Shown one piece after another: positions 1-10,340 of a DNA stretch of 64,000 bases. Position 1 is the first letter of the stretch; every line of letters begins with the position of its first letter. The stretch lies in the NCBI RefSeq assembly GCF_002901705.1, contig NZ_PPPV01000012.1:1070782-1134781 (forward strand), read 5' to 3'. Made by a program: the position numbers and the translations under genes. The DNA comes from Staphylococcus lugdunensis. Its GTDB lineage: Bacteria; Bacillota; Bacilli; Staphylococcales; Staphylococcaceae. The notes beneath the pieces were generated by a model that had not been told where the DNA came from, made no database searches, and was given only the letters and a program-made list of their open reading frames with translations.

Positions 1-18
1 ACATTGTGAAAATAGAGA

Positions 19-68
19 ACAGCAGCAAGATATTTTCTAATTGAAAATGATCTTACTGCTGTTTTTCT
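19..68. terminator. Long hairpin, probable bidirectional terminator
   Basis: Two arms (AACAGCAG..AAGAT and its complement ATCTT..CTGCTGTT) enclose a short A/T loop and the right arm runs into TTTTT on the + strand. It lies 3' of the deoxyribonucleotidase gene (minus strand), with A-rich sequence on the other side, so it could end transcription from both directions. Confidence 0.6.
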
Positions 69-113
69 GACATTTATGTCCCAGCATCTTTTTGTCTTAC
101 TACTAAGCTAATA

Positions 114-644
114 TTAATTTAAAAAATATGCTTCCACTTCTTTCCAACCATTTACACGTGTAAAGCGTGTTTCGTTTACATTATGCGCTGCAGTGTATAT
201 AATGGGTTCGCCTTCAAAAATAGCTAATTGACGTGGGTTATCATCAATTAAATAATCAGCTTTCACGATATTTTTTCGTCCACAAAACACAAAGTGTTGA
301 GGATCTAAAAATGGAAAGTGTTGTAATAACCATTCATATTTATCATGAAATGATGTTGGAACATCCATCGCAGCCGTAGCAATATATACATCGTACTGTG
401 CCGCTAATTTTTCGACAACTTCTTGTGCAGCTGGTAATACTGGTAACTGTCTAAAAAAGCCAGGCGCATTTAAAATCTCCCTAACTAAGCCATCGTGTTC
501 AGGTATCATGTGCTTTAATTTTTTCCCATTTAAGCCTTCCATCGTTATTCCCAAATTCGTTTGTTTATTCACCGCTTCAATAATAGCTCCCAAAGTATCG
601 GCTAATACTTCATCCATATCTATCGCAATTTTTTGTCGGGTCAT
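114..644 (-). CDS. 5'(3')-deoxyribonucleotidase family protein
   Basis: A 176-residue HAD-superfamily phosphatase of the NT5C type, expected to dephosphorylate deoxyribonucleoside monophosphates in the cytosol. The N-terminus carries the nucleophile motif DMDEVLAD (residues about 9-16), the middle has IATAAMD as motif II, and DYLIDDNP near residue 130 is the acidic motif IV. The open frame extends 19 codons further upstream, but the extra residues have no family counterpart, so I chose the ATG preceding TRQKIAID. The spacing to AAAGGA is unusually tight for this start, while GGAG lies about 12 bases upstream. It stands alone, with a terminator hairpin downstream. Family assignment is firm, substrate is inferred. 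Confidence 0.87.
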   Translation of the reverse strand: MTRQKIAIDMDEVLADTLGAIIEAVNKQTNLGITMEGLNGKKLKHMIPEHDGLVREILNAPGFFRQLPVLPAAQEVVEKLAAQYDVYIATAAMDVPTSFHDKYEWLLQHFPFLDPQHFVFCGRKNIVKADYLIDDNPRQLAIFEGEPIIYTAAHNVNETRFTRVNGWKEVEAYFLN

Positions 645-807
645 TCCTTTGATCGCTCCGTTTCTATTTGTTTGTGTAGTTATACAGTATGAGTATAGCA
701 AAATTTTGTTATACTTTCAGACTGTAGCCAAATGCTTTTTCATTTCATTATCATGCGTTTGTCTTGCTCATTTACACTTGGTACAAATCTGTTTATTTGT
801 AAATTAA

Positions 808-848
808 AAAGTCATACTCTTACTTAAAAAGTAAATAGCATGACTTTG
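808..848 (-). terminator. Terminator after hisC
   Basis: Arms AAAGTCAT and ATGACTTT enclose a further partial stem; read on the minus strand the hairpin runs into TTTTTAATTT directly downstream of the hisC stop codon. Confidence 0.65.
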
Positions 849-881
849 CTTATATATTTATTATGTCTTATCGTTTCGATT

Positions 882-1937
882 TTAATAATCAAATTGTTGT
901 AAGACTTCAATCATTTTATCGTTTTGTTCTGGAAAACCAATAGTGATACGCACACCTGTTGGGAATGGTCTTGTAATGCATCCTACCTGTAGTAATTGTT
1001 GATATAATTCCTGAACTTTATCTGTCACTACAAAAATAAAATTCGTTTGACTAGGTAAGAAGTGCTTACTTTGTGGAATCGCATAAAATTTTTGGCGCTC
1101 TTGTGCATTTTTTTGTGTAATATCATGTAAATAATCTTGATCTTCCAATGCTGCGATTGCTGCATATTCTGAAATACGCGTCACATTAAATGGCGGACGA
1201 ATAATATTCCATTTATCAATTGCTTCATTCGTTGCAATAACATAACCAACACGTAAACCAGCCAAACCATATGCTTTAGAAAACGTACGCAGTAAAAATG
1301 CATTATCAAATTCTTCTTGTAACTTCAAAGTATCTGGATAATCTTCAGCCGTCACAAATTCAAAATACGCCTCATCAATTAATACTGGGACGTGACTTGG
1401 AACACGTGATAAAAAGTCATGCAATTTTTCATGTGTAAAATACGTCCCTGTTGGATTATTAGGATTACACAACCATACTAATGCCGTTTGTTCATCAACT
1501 TCATTTAAAATACCTTCTAAATCAAAGCCGCCATTTTTAAGTGGTACTTGAACCACATCTGCAGATTCAACAATCGCATTATGATAATATTGTCCAAAGG
1601 TTGCTTCACTTGTAACAATCTTATCGCCAGGCGTTAATACCGCCCTAGAAATCATTAAAATGACTTCATCAAGACCAGCACCAAATAAGATGCGTGACTC
1701 ATCTATATGTAGGTGAGCACTAATCGCTTTTCTTAATGAAGGTGAACCAGTTTCTGGATAATAATACAATTCATCTAAATGATCTGTTATGGCTTGTTTG
1801 ACTTTCGGAGAGGGCCCATACAAGTTTTCATTAGATGCTAACTTATATAGTTCTCCCTCAATACCAAACTGCTGTTTCAATGCTCTAGGGGATAATCCAG
1901 GTTGGTATGCAGATAATTGATCTAGTTGCTTTTTCAA
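882..1937 (-). CDS. hisC: Histidinol-phosphate aminotransferase family protein
   Basis: A 351-residue PLP-dependent class I/II aminotransferase of the HisC family, which converts imidazole-acetol phosphate and glutamate to histidinol phosphate; paralogues can act on aromatic amino acids. Visible motifs are [10 protein letters not shown] (about residue 158), the cofactor-binding Asp-Glu in IDEAYFEF, the Schiff-base lysine in [13 protein letters not shown] (about residue 218), and the phosphate-binding arginine of that motif. The start is a TTG behind a strong GGAGGAG. It is not beside other histidine genes, so whether it serves histidine synthesis or aromatic transamination cannot be decided here. 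Confidence 0.87.
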   Translation of the reverse strand: MKKQLDQLSAYQPGLSPRALKQQFGIEGELYKLASNENLYGPSPKVKQAITDHLDELYYYPETGSPSLRKAISAHLHIDESRILFGAGLDEVILMISRAVLTPGDKIVTSEATFGQYYHNAIVESADVVQVPLKNGGFDLEGILNEVDEQTALVWLCNPNNPTGTYFTHEKLHDFLSRVPSHVPVLIDEAYFEFVTAEDYPDTLKLQEEFDNAFLLRTFSKAYGLAGLRVGYVIATNEAIDKWNIIRPPFNVTRISEYAAIAALEDQDYLHDITQKNAQERQKFYAIPQSKHFLPSQTNFIFVVTDKVQELYQQLLQVGCITRPFPTGVRITIGFPEQNDKMIEVLQQFDY

Positions 1938-2059
1938 AGTTAACCACTCCTCCGATAATTGTCTGAAATTTTAAAAAACTTAATACTAATTATAACGTGT
2001 TTCCTAGTTACATATCAAGTTCATTATATGACAATCAGCATCGAAAATCAGGCTTCCTA

Positions 2060-3574
2060 TTAATGTACACCACGCATTGCTCGAATCACTATAGGTGAAA
2101 TTAAAAATAATAATACACCAATAATTAAGGTAAACAACCCTGAATACATGAAGAATTGTTGTTCTGAAATGCGTTTGAAAAATACGACTGTTTGGCTATT
2201 AATACTTTGTGCTGTGGCATTGCTTAGCATCCATAGCGCCATCATTTGTGCAGATAAATGTTTAGGTGCTAATTTAGATGTTACGGATAAACCTACTGGA
2301 GAAATACAAAGTTCTCCGACAGTAATAAATAAAAAGCTAAGTGCTAACCACAACGGGTGTGTTAATTCTGTAGAACTCATCAAAGGAATCATCATCACTA
2401 AATAGGATAGTCCGGCAAAGATTGCACCAAGTGCAAATTTGTGCACTGTGCTTGGATTATGTTTACCCAGCCTTGTCCATAAGTTAGCAAATACCGGAGC
2501 CAACACAACAATAAATATTGGATTAAGTGATTGGGCCCAAGCTGCTGGTATTTGAAAATCAATCAGTCCATTTGTCAGCTTGCTCATACTGAGTTGAGTG
2601 TTTTGATCTGCAAAATTAGCTAACACGGTTGATCCTTGTTCTTGAATCATCCAAAATGCGACTGATGTTATAAATAAAGGAATATAACTATAAATACGCT
2701 TACGTTCAACTTCATTTGTTTTTTTATTCGTAATCATATAAATAAAAATATATATAGGTAAAACGATACCAATAATAGTTACTATTAAGGTAAAACTTTC
2801 AAGACTAAGTAACCCGGTAAATTGTAAGACAATTAAGATAATTGCAAACATAATAATTGCACTACCCACCATTAAACTTAATCGTTTAATTTCTTCTTTT
2901 TTTAATGGATTGGGAACACTGAGTCCAGCTAACCCTAAAAATCTTTTATTGGTAACCACATAGACCACAAGACCAAGGAACATACCTACGGCTGCTGCCG
3001 CAAAACCAACATGGAAACCAAGACGTGTTTGTAAATATCCAGTTATAAATGGCGCAAGTAAGCTTCCAAGGTTGATACCCATATAAAATATTGTAAAGGC
3101 ACCGTCCAAACGTACATCATCATGTGAATATAAATCGCCTACAGTGGTAGATATATTAGGCTTTAATAATCCGGTACCGGTAATTAATAATAATAATGCA
3201 ATAAGCACTAATGTAAAGTTACCTGGTATTGCCAACAGGATATGCCCAAACATGATTAAAATACCACCATAAAACAGCGCGTGTCTTGTACCTATAATCC
3301 TGTCTGCAATCCAGCCACCTATAGATCCTGACATGTAGATTAACGCACCATATATTGAGACAATTTGTAAGCCTGTTGCTTGGCTTAACCCAAAACCGCC
3401 ATCCGTTACAGCGTAATATAAATAATACGCTAAAATAGCTTTCATCCCATAATAACTAAAACGTTCCCAAAATTCAGTAAAAAACAGTGTGCTTAATCCT
3501 TTTGGATGCCCAAAGAAACCTTTTTGTGGCACACTACTAACGATTTCTTGACGTGTATAATTCTTGTTATTCAT
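2060..3574 (-). CDS. dtpT: Proton-dependent di/tripeptide transporter (POT family)
   Basis: A 504-residue polytopic membrane protein of the POT/PTR2 family, importing di- and tripeptides with protons. The ExxER proton-coupling motif is seen as EFWERFSYYG (residues about 29-38) and the PTR2 signature as FTIFYMGINLGSLLAP (about 160-175). About 14 hydrophobic segments are spread along the length, as usual for the bacterial subgroup. It is transcribed alone: hisC lies beyond a 120-base gap downstream and a terminator separates it from opuB upstream. Function of the family is well established; peptide specificity is inferred. Confidence 0.92.
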   Translation of the reverse strand: MNNKNYTRQEIVSSVPQKGFFGHPKGLSTLFFTEFWERFSYYGMKAILAYYLYYAVTDGGFGLSQATGLQIVSIYGALIYMSGSIGGWIADRIIGTRHALFYGGILIMFGHILLAIPGNFTLVLIALLLLITGTGLLKPNISTTVGDLYSHDDVRLDGAFTIFYMGINLGSLLAPFITGYLQTRLGFHVGFAAAAVGMFLGLVVYVVTNKRFLGLAGLSVPNPLKKEEIKRLSLMVGSAIIMFAIILIVLQFTGLLSLESFTLIVTIIGIVLPIYIFIYMITNKKTNEVERKRIYSYIPLFITSVAFWMIQEQGSTVLANFADQNTQLSMSKLTNGLIDFQIPAAWAQSLNPIFIVVLAPVFANLWTRLGKHNPSTVHKFALGAIFAGLSYLVMMIPLMSSTELTHPLWLALSFLFITVGELCISPVGLSVTSKLAPKHLSAQMMALWMLSNATAQSINSQTVVFFKRISEQQFFMYSGLFTLIIGVLLFLISPIVIRAMRGVH

Positions 3575-3763
3575 TTCCCCACCTCATTCGTAATACCCTC
3601 AATTTTATACTTCATATGAATTAATCACAAGTAAAATCAAAAGAAACACAATTAAATTTAGTTACAATATGTTACTAAAGTTTTATTATTACAATTTATC
3701 ATTTGAATATATTTCTTCTTATATTCCTTTATCATACGCCTATATATCCATGCTTATCACACT

Positions 3764-3813
3764 AAAAAAGACGCAGAGAACAACTTGATTTAATCGTTGT
3801 TTTCCGCGTCTTC
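3764..3813 (-). terminator. Terminator of the opuB operon
   Basis: Arms AAGACGC..GAACAAC and GTTGTT..GCGTCTT form a long stem; on the minus strand it runs into TTTTTT. It sits just downstream of the opuBB stop codon. Confidence 0.75.
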
Positions 3814-3854
3814 AGTTCAATATGGAGGCATTTTATCTTATGAAGTATACAGTG

Positions 3855-5369
3855 CTATTTTATAAGCCCTTCTTTTTTGAGAAACGCTTTAGCAACTTGA
3901 TATGGATCTTCATTTTTCACAGTAACTTTATAATTCATTTCTTGCATTTCTTCATCTGAAATTTTACCTGCTAATCGATTCAATGGTGCTTTAATTTCCT
4001 TATGTTCATTTAAGAATTTTTCTTTAAACATTGGCGCACCTTGATATGGTGGAAAGACATGTTTATTATCTTTGAGCACAACCATGTCATATTGTTTCAG
4101 TTCTGCGTCAGTTGAGTAGGCATCAATTAAGTTGATATCTCCCTTTTCTATAGCAGAATAACGCAATTTGGGCTCCATCGTTTTTACATTATTAATATTT
4201 AAGTTGTAAGCCTTTTTGACTGCTTTAAAACCATCTGGACGATCGTTAAATTCTAATGTAAATCCTGGTTTCAATTGGTCAGTAACCTTGGCTAAATCAT
4301 CAATTGTTTTAAGATGATGCTTTTGAGCAAAATCCCGTTTAACTGCTAAAGCATAAGTATTATTATACTTCATTGGCTTAAGCATCGTCATATCATATTT
4401 TGATTGTAAGCTATCTTTAGCTTGTTGATAAACTGCTGCCTCTTTTTTAGATTTTAAATCTTCTTTTGTCAATTCTCCTAACACTGTACCAGTAAATTCT
4501 AAATAGCCATCTATATCATCGGATTTTAAGGCGTTGAATAGAAATGCTGTCTTACCCATACCATCTTTCACTTCGACAGTATCATCCGTTTCTTCTTCTA
4601 TTAAAATCTTATACATATTCGTAATAATAGATGGTTCTGATCCTAATTTCCCTGCAAGCGTAATCGTATCCCCTTTATGACTAAGCAATGGTGCAACAAT
4701 CGCGATAATGATAACTAATAAGATGGCACCCGTTGCCAGCATTAATTTTTTATAAGATAATTTTGCCATTAATCTTAAAATAACATCAAAAATAATAGCC
4801 AGTAACGCAGCAGGAATGGCACCAATTAAGATAAGCGATGGATTGTTACGGTCAATACCCAAGAGAATCAGATCTCCTAAGCCACCTGCACCAATGAGCG
4901 CAGCAAGTGTAGCTGTACCAATAATTAGAACCATTGCTGTACGAATACCTGCCATAATCACCGGCATGGCAATCGGTAATTCAACTTTCGTTAAGCGACG
5001 AAATGGTTTCATCCCAATCCCTTTTGCTGCTTCAATTAACGATGGATCTACTTCTTTAATTCCGGTATATGTATTGCGTAATATTGGTAATAATGCATAG
5101 ACCACTAAAGCAATAATGGCTGGCACACGGCCTATACCAAACAATGGAATCATTAAACCTAGTAATGCTAGAGATGGAATAGTTTGTAGGACAGCAGCGA
5201 TATTCATCACGATTTCAGAAATACGTTTTGCTTTTGTTAATACAATGCCTAACGGTACAGCAATCAAAATAGCAATAAGTAACGCAATAAAAGAAATTTG
5301 GATATGCTCTATTAAAGTAGCCAATAATTCTTCTTTACGCGCGTTTAATGTAGTAATAAACTCATTCAT
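3855..5369 (-). CDS. opuBB: Osmoprotectant ABC transporter, permease fused to substrate-binding domain
   Basis: A 504-residue fusion. Residues 1-210 form a BPD-type permease with about five to six membrane segments and the cytoplasmic loop EAAKGIGM that contacts the ATPase. Residues about 230-504 form an OpuAC/QAT-family binding domain that starts with SEPSIITNMYKILIEEET, so the receptor is tethered outside the membrane. Such fusions import glycine betaine, choline or carnitine under osmotic stress. Its ATG lies inside the stop region of the ATPase gene (4-base overlap), giving a two-gene operon. Substrate is inferred; the symbol is used for the family rather than a proven orthologue. Confidence 0.85.
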   Translation of the reverse strand: MNEFITTLNARKEELLATLIEHIQISFIALLIAILIAVPLGIVLTKAKRISEIVMNIAAVLQTIPSLALLGLMIPLFGIGRVPAIIALVVYALLPILRNTYTGIKEVDPSLIEAAKGIGMKPFRRLTKVELPIAMPVIMAGIRTAMVLIIGTATLAALIGAGGLGDLILLGIDRNNPSLILIGAIPAALLAIIFDVILRLMAKLSYKKLMLATGAILLVIIIAIVAPLLSHKGDTITLAGKLGSEPSIITNMYKILIEEETDDTVEVKDGMGKTAFLFNALKSDDIDGYLEFTGTVLGELTKEDLKSKKEAAVYQQAKDSLQSKYDMTMLKPMKYNNTYALAVKRDFAQKHHLKTIDDLAKVTDQLKPGFTLEFNDRPDGFKAVKKAYNLNINNVKTMEPKLRYSAIEKGDINLIDAYSTDAELKQYDMVVLKDNKHVFPPYQGAPMFKEKFLNEHKEIKAPLNRLAGKISDEEMQEMNYKVTVKNEDPYQVAKAFLKKEGLIK

Positions 5370-6334
5370 GCTGTTTCACCTCTTTGCCCTTGTGCTAAAT
5401 ATTCAAAGACATCTTCTCTTGTAAGAAGTGACTGAACATGAGTGTCATGATTTTCTACTAACAATGCTTCATGTTTGCTTAACATATCAAATAAGTCATC
5501 AATATACTGGTCTGCGCTCACGACTGGGTAATCTGTTGACGCAGCCATTTCATTTAACGGTGTTGTGATATCTAATTCTTTCAACTTAATATGTTGTGAT
5601 ACAGATGTTTGTTGTAAATAATTCCCCATAAATTCTTGGACAAACTTACTTTGTGGGTGTGTTTTAAATCCTAATGGTGTATCGATTTGTTCAATATGAC
5701 CTTGATTCATGACACAAATACGATCACCAAGTTTCATGGCTTCTTGAATATCATGTGTTACAAAGACAATTGTTTTGTTAATTTTAGTTTGGAGTGCAAG
5801 TAAATCGTCTTGCAACTTTTCTCGACTGATAGGGTCAAGTGCACTGAAAGGTTCATCCATTAAGATGACTGGAGGATCTGCTGCCAATGCACGCACTACA
5901 CCCACTCTTTGTCGCTGTCCACCAGATAGTTCATCAGGCTTGCGATTTTTATATTTATCTGGTTCTAAACCAACCATTTCTAATAGTTCGTCTACGCACT
6001 GGTCAATCTCTTTCTCTTTCCATTTTTTCATTTGTGGAACTTGTGCAATGTTTTCTTTTATTGTCATATGGGGGAATAGCGCGATTTGCTGTAGTACATA
6101 GCCAATGTCCCATCTCATTTCATATACTGGAAAATCACTTACTGGTTTATCTTTAAAATAAATATAGCCTTCAGTTAATGGGATAAGTCGATTAATCATT
6201 TTTAACGTTGTCGTCTTCCCACAACCTGAAGGACCAATGAGCACAAAAAATTCGCCTTCATTGATTTTAAAACTAAGGTCATGAACCGCAATATTTTGGC
6301 CATAACGTTTCGTTACATTTTTAAATTCAATCAC
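5366..6334 (-). CDS. opuBA: Osmoprotectant ABC transporter ATP-binding protein
   Basis: A 322-residue ABC ATPase of the ProV/OpuCA group. Walker A is GPSGCGKTT (about residues 38-46), the signature is LSGGQRQR, Walker B is VILMDEPFSALD. The C-terminal 90 residues resemble the CBS-type regulatory tail of this family and include LLTREDVFEYLAQ. I chose the GTG before IEFKNVTKRYG because AGAGGTG lies five bases upstream; the frame is open seven codons further to a TTG. First gene of a two-gene operon with the fused permease. Confidence 0.87.
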   Translation of the reverse strand: MIEFKNVTKRYGQNIAVHDLSFKINEGEFFVLIGPSGCGKTTTLKMINRLIPLTEGYIYFKDKPVSDFPVYEMRWDIGYVLQQIALFPHMTIKENIAQVPQMKKWKEKEIDQCVDELLEMVGLEPDKYKNRKPDELSGGQRQRVGVVRALAADPPVILMDEPFSALDPISREKLQDDLLALQTKINKTIVFVTHDIQEAMKLGDRICVMNQGHIEQIDTPLGFKTHPQSKFVQEFMGNYLQQTSVSQHIKLKELDITTPLNEMAASTDYPVVSADQYIDDLFDMLSKHEALLVENHDTHVQSLLTREDVFEYLAQGQRGETA

Positions 6335-6478
6335 ATTTACACCTCTATTACGCAAATTAATAATATTTTGTCTATTATTTATAAAAGATTGACATCAATA
6401 CAACGCGTACATTTTTCTTTGTTATTCCCTTTTATCATAAAGTTAATGATAATACTAGAAAATTTTACTTTTATATAT

Positions 6479-6526
6479 TAAAAAGATGAGTTTGAATGCC
6501 ATTGCCATTCAAAAACTCATCTTACT
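6479..6526 (-). terminator. Terminator of recQ
   Basis: Arms AAGATGAGTTT.GAATG and CATTC.AAACTCATCTT surround a short loop, with TTTTTAAT following on the minus strand, between the recQ stop and opuBA. Confidence 0.75.
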
Positions 6527-6550
6527 TATTTTAAGTGTATGCTATTACGT

Positions 6551-8332
6551 TTATGATATGTTTGCTTTGTAAGATTGAATGCGTTCTAAAAAGTTAGGAC
6601 AATAATGTTTTAATTTATAACTACCTACACCTTCTATAGCAATCATTTCTTGTTTCGACGCTGGTTTACGTTTAGCAAATTCTTCTAACGTATAATCCGA
6701 AAAGATACTTACTGGTGCAATGCCTAACTTATTACTTAATTGTTTACGTACATCAACAAGTTCATTGTATAGCGCGCGATCAACGCCTTCGACAGTATTG
6801 ATATAAACCTTTTCTTTAGATTTTTGTCTGAATGGCGTTGTAAATATCGTTACGTCTTCCTTTAATAAACTTTGCACACTTTGGTCACAAATCAATATTT
6901 CGTTATGTTCATTTAAAAATCCTTTGAATCTTAACTCATCAATAAGATGACTTAATTCTGACGTTGTATATGCTTTCATAATGCCATAAGTAGATAGCTG
7001 ATCATAGTGATTGTATTTAATATAATCGCTTTGCTCTCCTCTTAATACTTGAATAATGACACTATAATTTTCTTGCTGTCGCATTCGCGCCACACAACTT
7101 ACTATCATTTTGGCTTCTTTGGTCATATCATATGTTTTATTTTCTTGAACACAATTGCTACATTGTTGACATTCTTCTAACTTTTCATTGGGTTCAAAAT
7201 AATGCACAATTGTGGCTTCGAGACATTTTTTAGTCTTGGTATATTGCAACATTTTAGTTAATTTTTCACCCATTTTATCTTTGTAGTCATCATCAGCTTG
7301 AGACACAGAAATAAAATATTCATGTAAACCTTTATCGCGCTCACTGTATAATAAGATACATTCACTTTTTAACCCATCTCGACCAGCACGTCCTGCCTCT
7401 TGATAGTATGATTCTAAATCACCAGGCATATTATAATGAATCACATATCTCACATTAGACTTATCAATACCCATACCAAATGCATTTGTTGCTACAACAA
7501 CTTTAATACGATCATAAACAAAATCATTTTGTGCTTGTTCTCGTTCTTTGTTTGACAATCCTGCATGATATATCGCTGCTTCAAGATCAATGCTTTGAAT
7601 GGCCTCTTGCAGTTCTTCAACTTGTTTGCGCGTCGAACAATATATGATACCTGCTTCATCTCGATGCGCTTGCACATAATCAAGAACAAATTTTTGACGC
7701 TGATACGTAGGATTAACTTTGAAGATAAGATTACGACGTTTAGTACTTGTCTTAACCCGATTATCTGCAGAAATATAAAGTTTATCCATAATATCTCGTT
7801 GCACTTCAGTTGTTGCGGTAGCGGTAAGCGCAATAACAACAAAATCTTGAGGTAGTGTCATTACTTTTTGAATGACATTCTGATAACTCGGTCTAAAATC
7901 ATGTCCCCATTTAGAAATACAATGCGCCTCATCAAATGCAATTAAATGAATTTCCAGCTTACGCAATATACTTAAAAAATATTGGTTTTCAAAACGCTCA
8001 GGTGCCACGTAAAGAAATTGAATTTTACCAGAAGCCAACTCCTGTTCAATCTGCTTTTGTTGCTTTTGACTTAGACTACTGTTCAAGTACGCTGCATGAA
8101 TTCCCATTGCTTTAAGTTGATCTACTTGATCTTTCATCAATGAAATAAGCGGACTAATAACAACAGTTGTACCACCTAACTTCAGCCCGGGAATTTGATA
8201 ACAAATCGATTTTCCCCCGCCTGTTGGTAATACACCTAATACATTATGATGAGCTAAAATTTTAGTTATAATTTCTTTTTGACCTGGTCGAAAAGATTGA
8301 TAACCAAAATAATGCGATAATATTGCTTCCAT
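6551..8332 (-). CDS. recQ: ATP-dependent DNA helicase RecQ
   Basis: A 593-residue superfamily 2 helicase that unwinds DNA 3' to 5' during recombination and repair. Residues 20-200 hold Walker A (LPTGGGKSICYQ) and the DEAH box followed by the aromatic-rich loop (FDEAHCISKWGHDF). The second helicase domain contains NAFGMGIDKSNVR and EAGRAGRDG. Residues about 370-400 carry the four zinc cysteines (KCLEAT and EECQQCSNC), followed by a winged helix, and the C-terminal 75 residues are an HRDC domain (KPASKQEMIAIEGVG). It lies 13 bases after the ABC-F gene and probably shares its transcript. Confidence 0.95.
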   Translation of the reverse strand: MEAILSHYFGYQSFRPGQKEIITKILAHHNVLGVLPTGGGKSICYQIPGLKLGGTTVVISPLISLMKDQVDQLKAMGIHAAYLNSSLSQKQQKQIEQELASGKIQFLYVAPERFENQYFLSILRKLEIHLIAFDEAHCISKWGHDFRPSYQNVIQKVMTLPQDFVVIALTATATTEVQRDIMDKLYISADNRVKTSTKRRNLIFKVNPTYQRQKFVLDYVQAHRDEAGIIYCSTRKQVEELQEAIQSIDLEAAIYHAGLSNKEREQAQNDFVYDRIKVVVATNAFGMGIDKSNVRYVIHYNMPGDLESYYQEAGRAGRDGLKSECILLYSERDKGLHEYFISVSQADDDYKDKMGEKLTKMLQYTKTKKCLEATIVHYFEPNEKLEECQQCSNCVQENKTYDMTKEAKMIVSCVARMRQQENYSVIIQVLRGEQSDYIKYNHYDQLSTYGIMKAYTTSELSHLIDELRFKGFLNEHNEILICDQSVQSLLKEDVTIFTTPFRQKSKEKVYINTVEGVDRALYNELVDVRKQLSNKLGIAPVSIFSDYTLEEFAKRKPASKQEMIAIEGVGSYKLKHYCPNFLERIQSYKANIS

Positions 8333-8345
8333 TTCTGCATTCCCC

Positions 8346-10229
8346 TTATACCTCTTTTAATTCTTCTAACTCGCTCCATCTCGTTATATCTTCATCATAT
8401 GTCTGTTCTAGTTGTTGTTGTTCAATAGTTAAATCTTTGATTTTAGCGTAATCCGCACTTGCCTCAATCATTTCTTGTTCAATTTCTGACAAGCGTATTT
8501 CGGTCTCTTCTATACGCGACATCAATGACTCGTATTCACGCTTTTCTTTATACGATAGTCCTGTTTTTTTACGTTCTTTTATCTGAGTTTTTGATGTGTT
8601 GGTTGCTTGCTTTTCTATTGCTAGCTGTTTATCTTTTTCTTTTTTATATGTTTCGTAGTCTTCAAAACTACCAACAATACGTTCCATCATGCCATCATGA
8701 ATAAACCAATATTCCTGAGCAACCTTATTCAGAAAGTAACGGTCATGGCTAACCGTTATTACTGAACCGCCAAACGAAGCAATATAATCTTCAAGTATCG
8801 TCAATGTCTCAGTATCTAAATCATTTGTTGGCTCATCTAGTAATAACACGTTTGGCTGATGCACAAGCAAGCGCAATAAGTATAATCGCTTTTGCTCACC
8901 GCCAGATAACTTATAAATCTTTTTACCATGTGTTGAACTTGGAAATAGAAATCGCTCAAGTAGTTGAGTGATTGACACTGTCGTTCCATCTTTTTCTTTG
9001 GCGACTTCACTCTCTTCCCTTAAGTAATCAATCATGCGGATATCACGATTTAACGTTTCTTCAGTTTGTTTAAAATAAGCCACCTTAACAGTCTGTCCTA
9101 TCTTTAACGTCCCCTCAAATTGTTGATCTTCGCCGCTAAGTATATTGAGCATCGTTGTTTTTCCTGCACCATTGGGTCCAACGATACCAATACGTTGCCC
9201 ACTCTGTATAATTTGAGTTATATCTTGAAATAGCGTTCTGCCATTAATTATTTTTGTTAGACTATCAAGCTCATATACTTGCTTGCCTAAACGAGAATAA
9301 GCTAAATTTAACTCGCCTTTATCTTGTGTCTGTTGCTGCTTTACATCTGCCTCTAAATCGTTGAAGCGATGAATACGTGCTTGTTGCTTCGTAGAACGTG
9401 CTTTTGCTCCTGCACGCATCCAAGCTAACTCTTGTTTATAAAGCGCACGTTGTTTATCATTTTGCTTTTGTTCAATTACTTCTTTTTCGGCACGCATCGC
9501 TATATAGTCTTCATAATTTCCAGGGTATGTCGTTAATTTTCCACGGTCAAGTTCAACAATGCGTGTTGACACTTCATTTAAAAAATATCTATCATGCGTT
9601 ACAAATAATACGGTATAAGGATATTGTTTAACATAATTAATCAACCAATTAATCGATTCGAAATCCAAATGGTTCGTTGGTTCATCTAACAATAATAAAT
9701 CAGGTTGTTCAATCAACGTTTTAGCTAACACGACGCGTTTTTGTTGTCCACCTGATAAAGAACTGACTTGTTTTGTCGTGTCATGAATACCTAATTTAGA
9801 TAAAATCGTTTTTATCTCCGCATTATAATCCCATGCTTCATGTCGATCCATAGCTTCTTGTGCAGCCATCATTGCTTGAAAATTTCGGTCGGTCTGTTCA
9901 ACTGTATATTGTTGTACCGCTTGTTCATAGTGTTTAATGATTTGTAATGTGCTTGTCTCTGAACTGAGCACGGCTTCAAACACCGATAAATTACCATCTA
10001 AATCTTGTTTTTGAGAAGAATACCGAATACGATATTGATTAGGATGTGTGATATCACCAGTAAAATCATCATCTATACCACCCATCACTTTGAGTAGCGT
10101 GCTTTTACCTGTACCATTGATACCAACTAATCCAATTTTTTCATGATTTGAAATCGCTAAACTCAAGTCATCGAAAATAACTTTATCTGCATATGACTTA
10201 TTAAGATGTTCTATTTTATATGCTTCCAT
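8346..10229 (-). CDS. ABC-F family ATPase (Uup-like)
   Basis: A 627-residue soluble tandem ABC protein without membrane segments. First cassette: Walker A GINGTGKST (residues about 36-44), signature LSGGQQKR, Walker B LLLDEPTNHLD. Second cassette from about 320: GPNGAGKTT, LSGGEQKR, LLLDEPTNDLD. The linker is rich in charged residues and the C-terminal 90 residues form a coiled coil, as in Uup and YfmM-type ABC-F proteins that act at the ribosome or on branched DNA. It is not one of the Vga/Lsa/Msr resistance types as far as I can judge. Upstream partner of recQ in an apparent operon. Confidence 0.87.
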   Translation of the reverse strand: MEAYKIEHLNKSYADKVIFDDLSLAISNHEKIGLVGINGTGKSTLLKVMGGIDDDFTGDITHPNQYRIRYSSQKQDLDGNLSVFEAVLSSETSTLQIIKHYEQAVQQYTVEQTDRNFQAMMAAQEAMDRHEAWDYNAEIKTILSKLGIHDTTKQVSSLSGGQQKRVVLAKTLIEQPDLLLLDEPTNHLDFESINWLINYVKQYPYTVLFVTHDRYFLNEVSTRIVELDRGKLTTYPGNYEDYIAMRAEKEVIEQKQNDKQRALYKQELAWMRAGAKARSTKQQARIHRFNDLEADVKQQQTQDKGELNLAYSRLGKQVYELDSLTKIINGRTLFQDITQIIQSGQRIGIVGPNGAGKTTMLNILSGEDQQFEGTLKIGQTVKVAYFKQTEETLNRDIRMIDYLREESEVAKEKDGTTVSITQLLERFLFPSSTHGKKIYKLSGGEQKRLYLLRLLVHQPNVLLLDEPTNDLDTETLTILEDYIASFGGSVITVSHDRYFLNKVAQEYWFIHDGMMERIVGSFEDYETYKKEKDKQLAIEKQATNTSKTQIKERKKTGLSYKEKREYESLMSRIEETEIRLSEIEQEMIEASADYAKIKDLTIEQQQLEQTYDEDITRWSELEELKEV

Positions 10230-10340
10230 GACGTGATTTCCTCTTTTACTATCGAAATTTCAAAATGATTTTGATAAGCTTAATTCAGTTCTATATATTA
10301 TACACCTTTTTACAGGTAAATGATACAAGGAGTCACGTTT

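Noticed and set aside
8346..10229. ABC-F gene as an antibiotic resistance determinant
   Set aside because: The C-terminal coiled coil and linker fit Uup/YfmM-like housekeeping ABC-F proteins; I see no Vga, Lsa or Msr type features.
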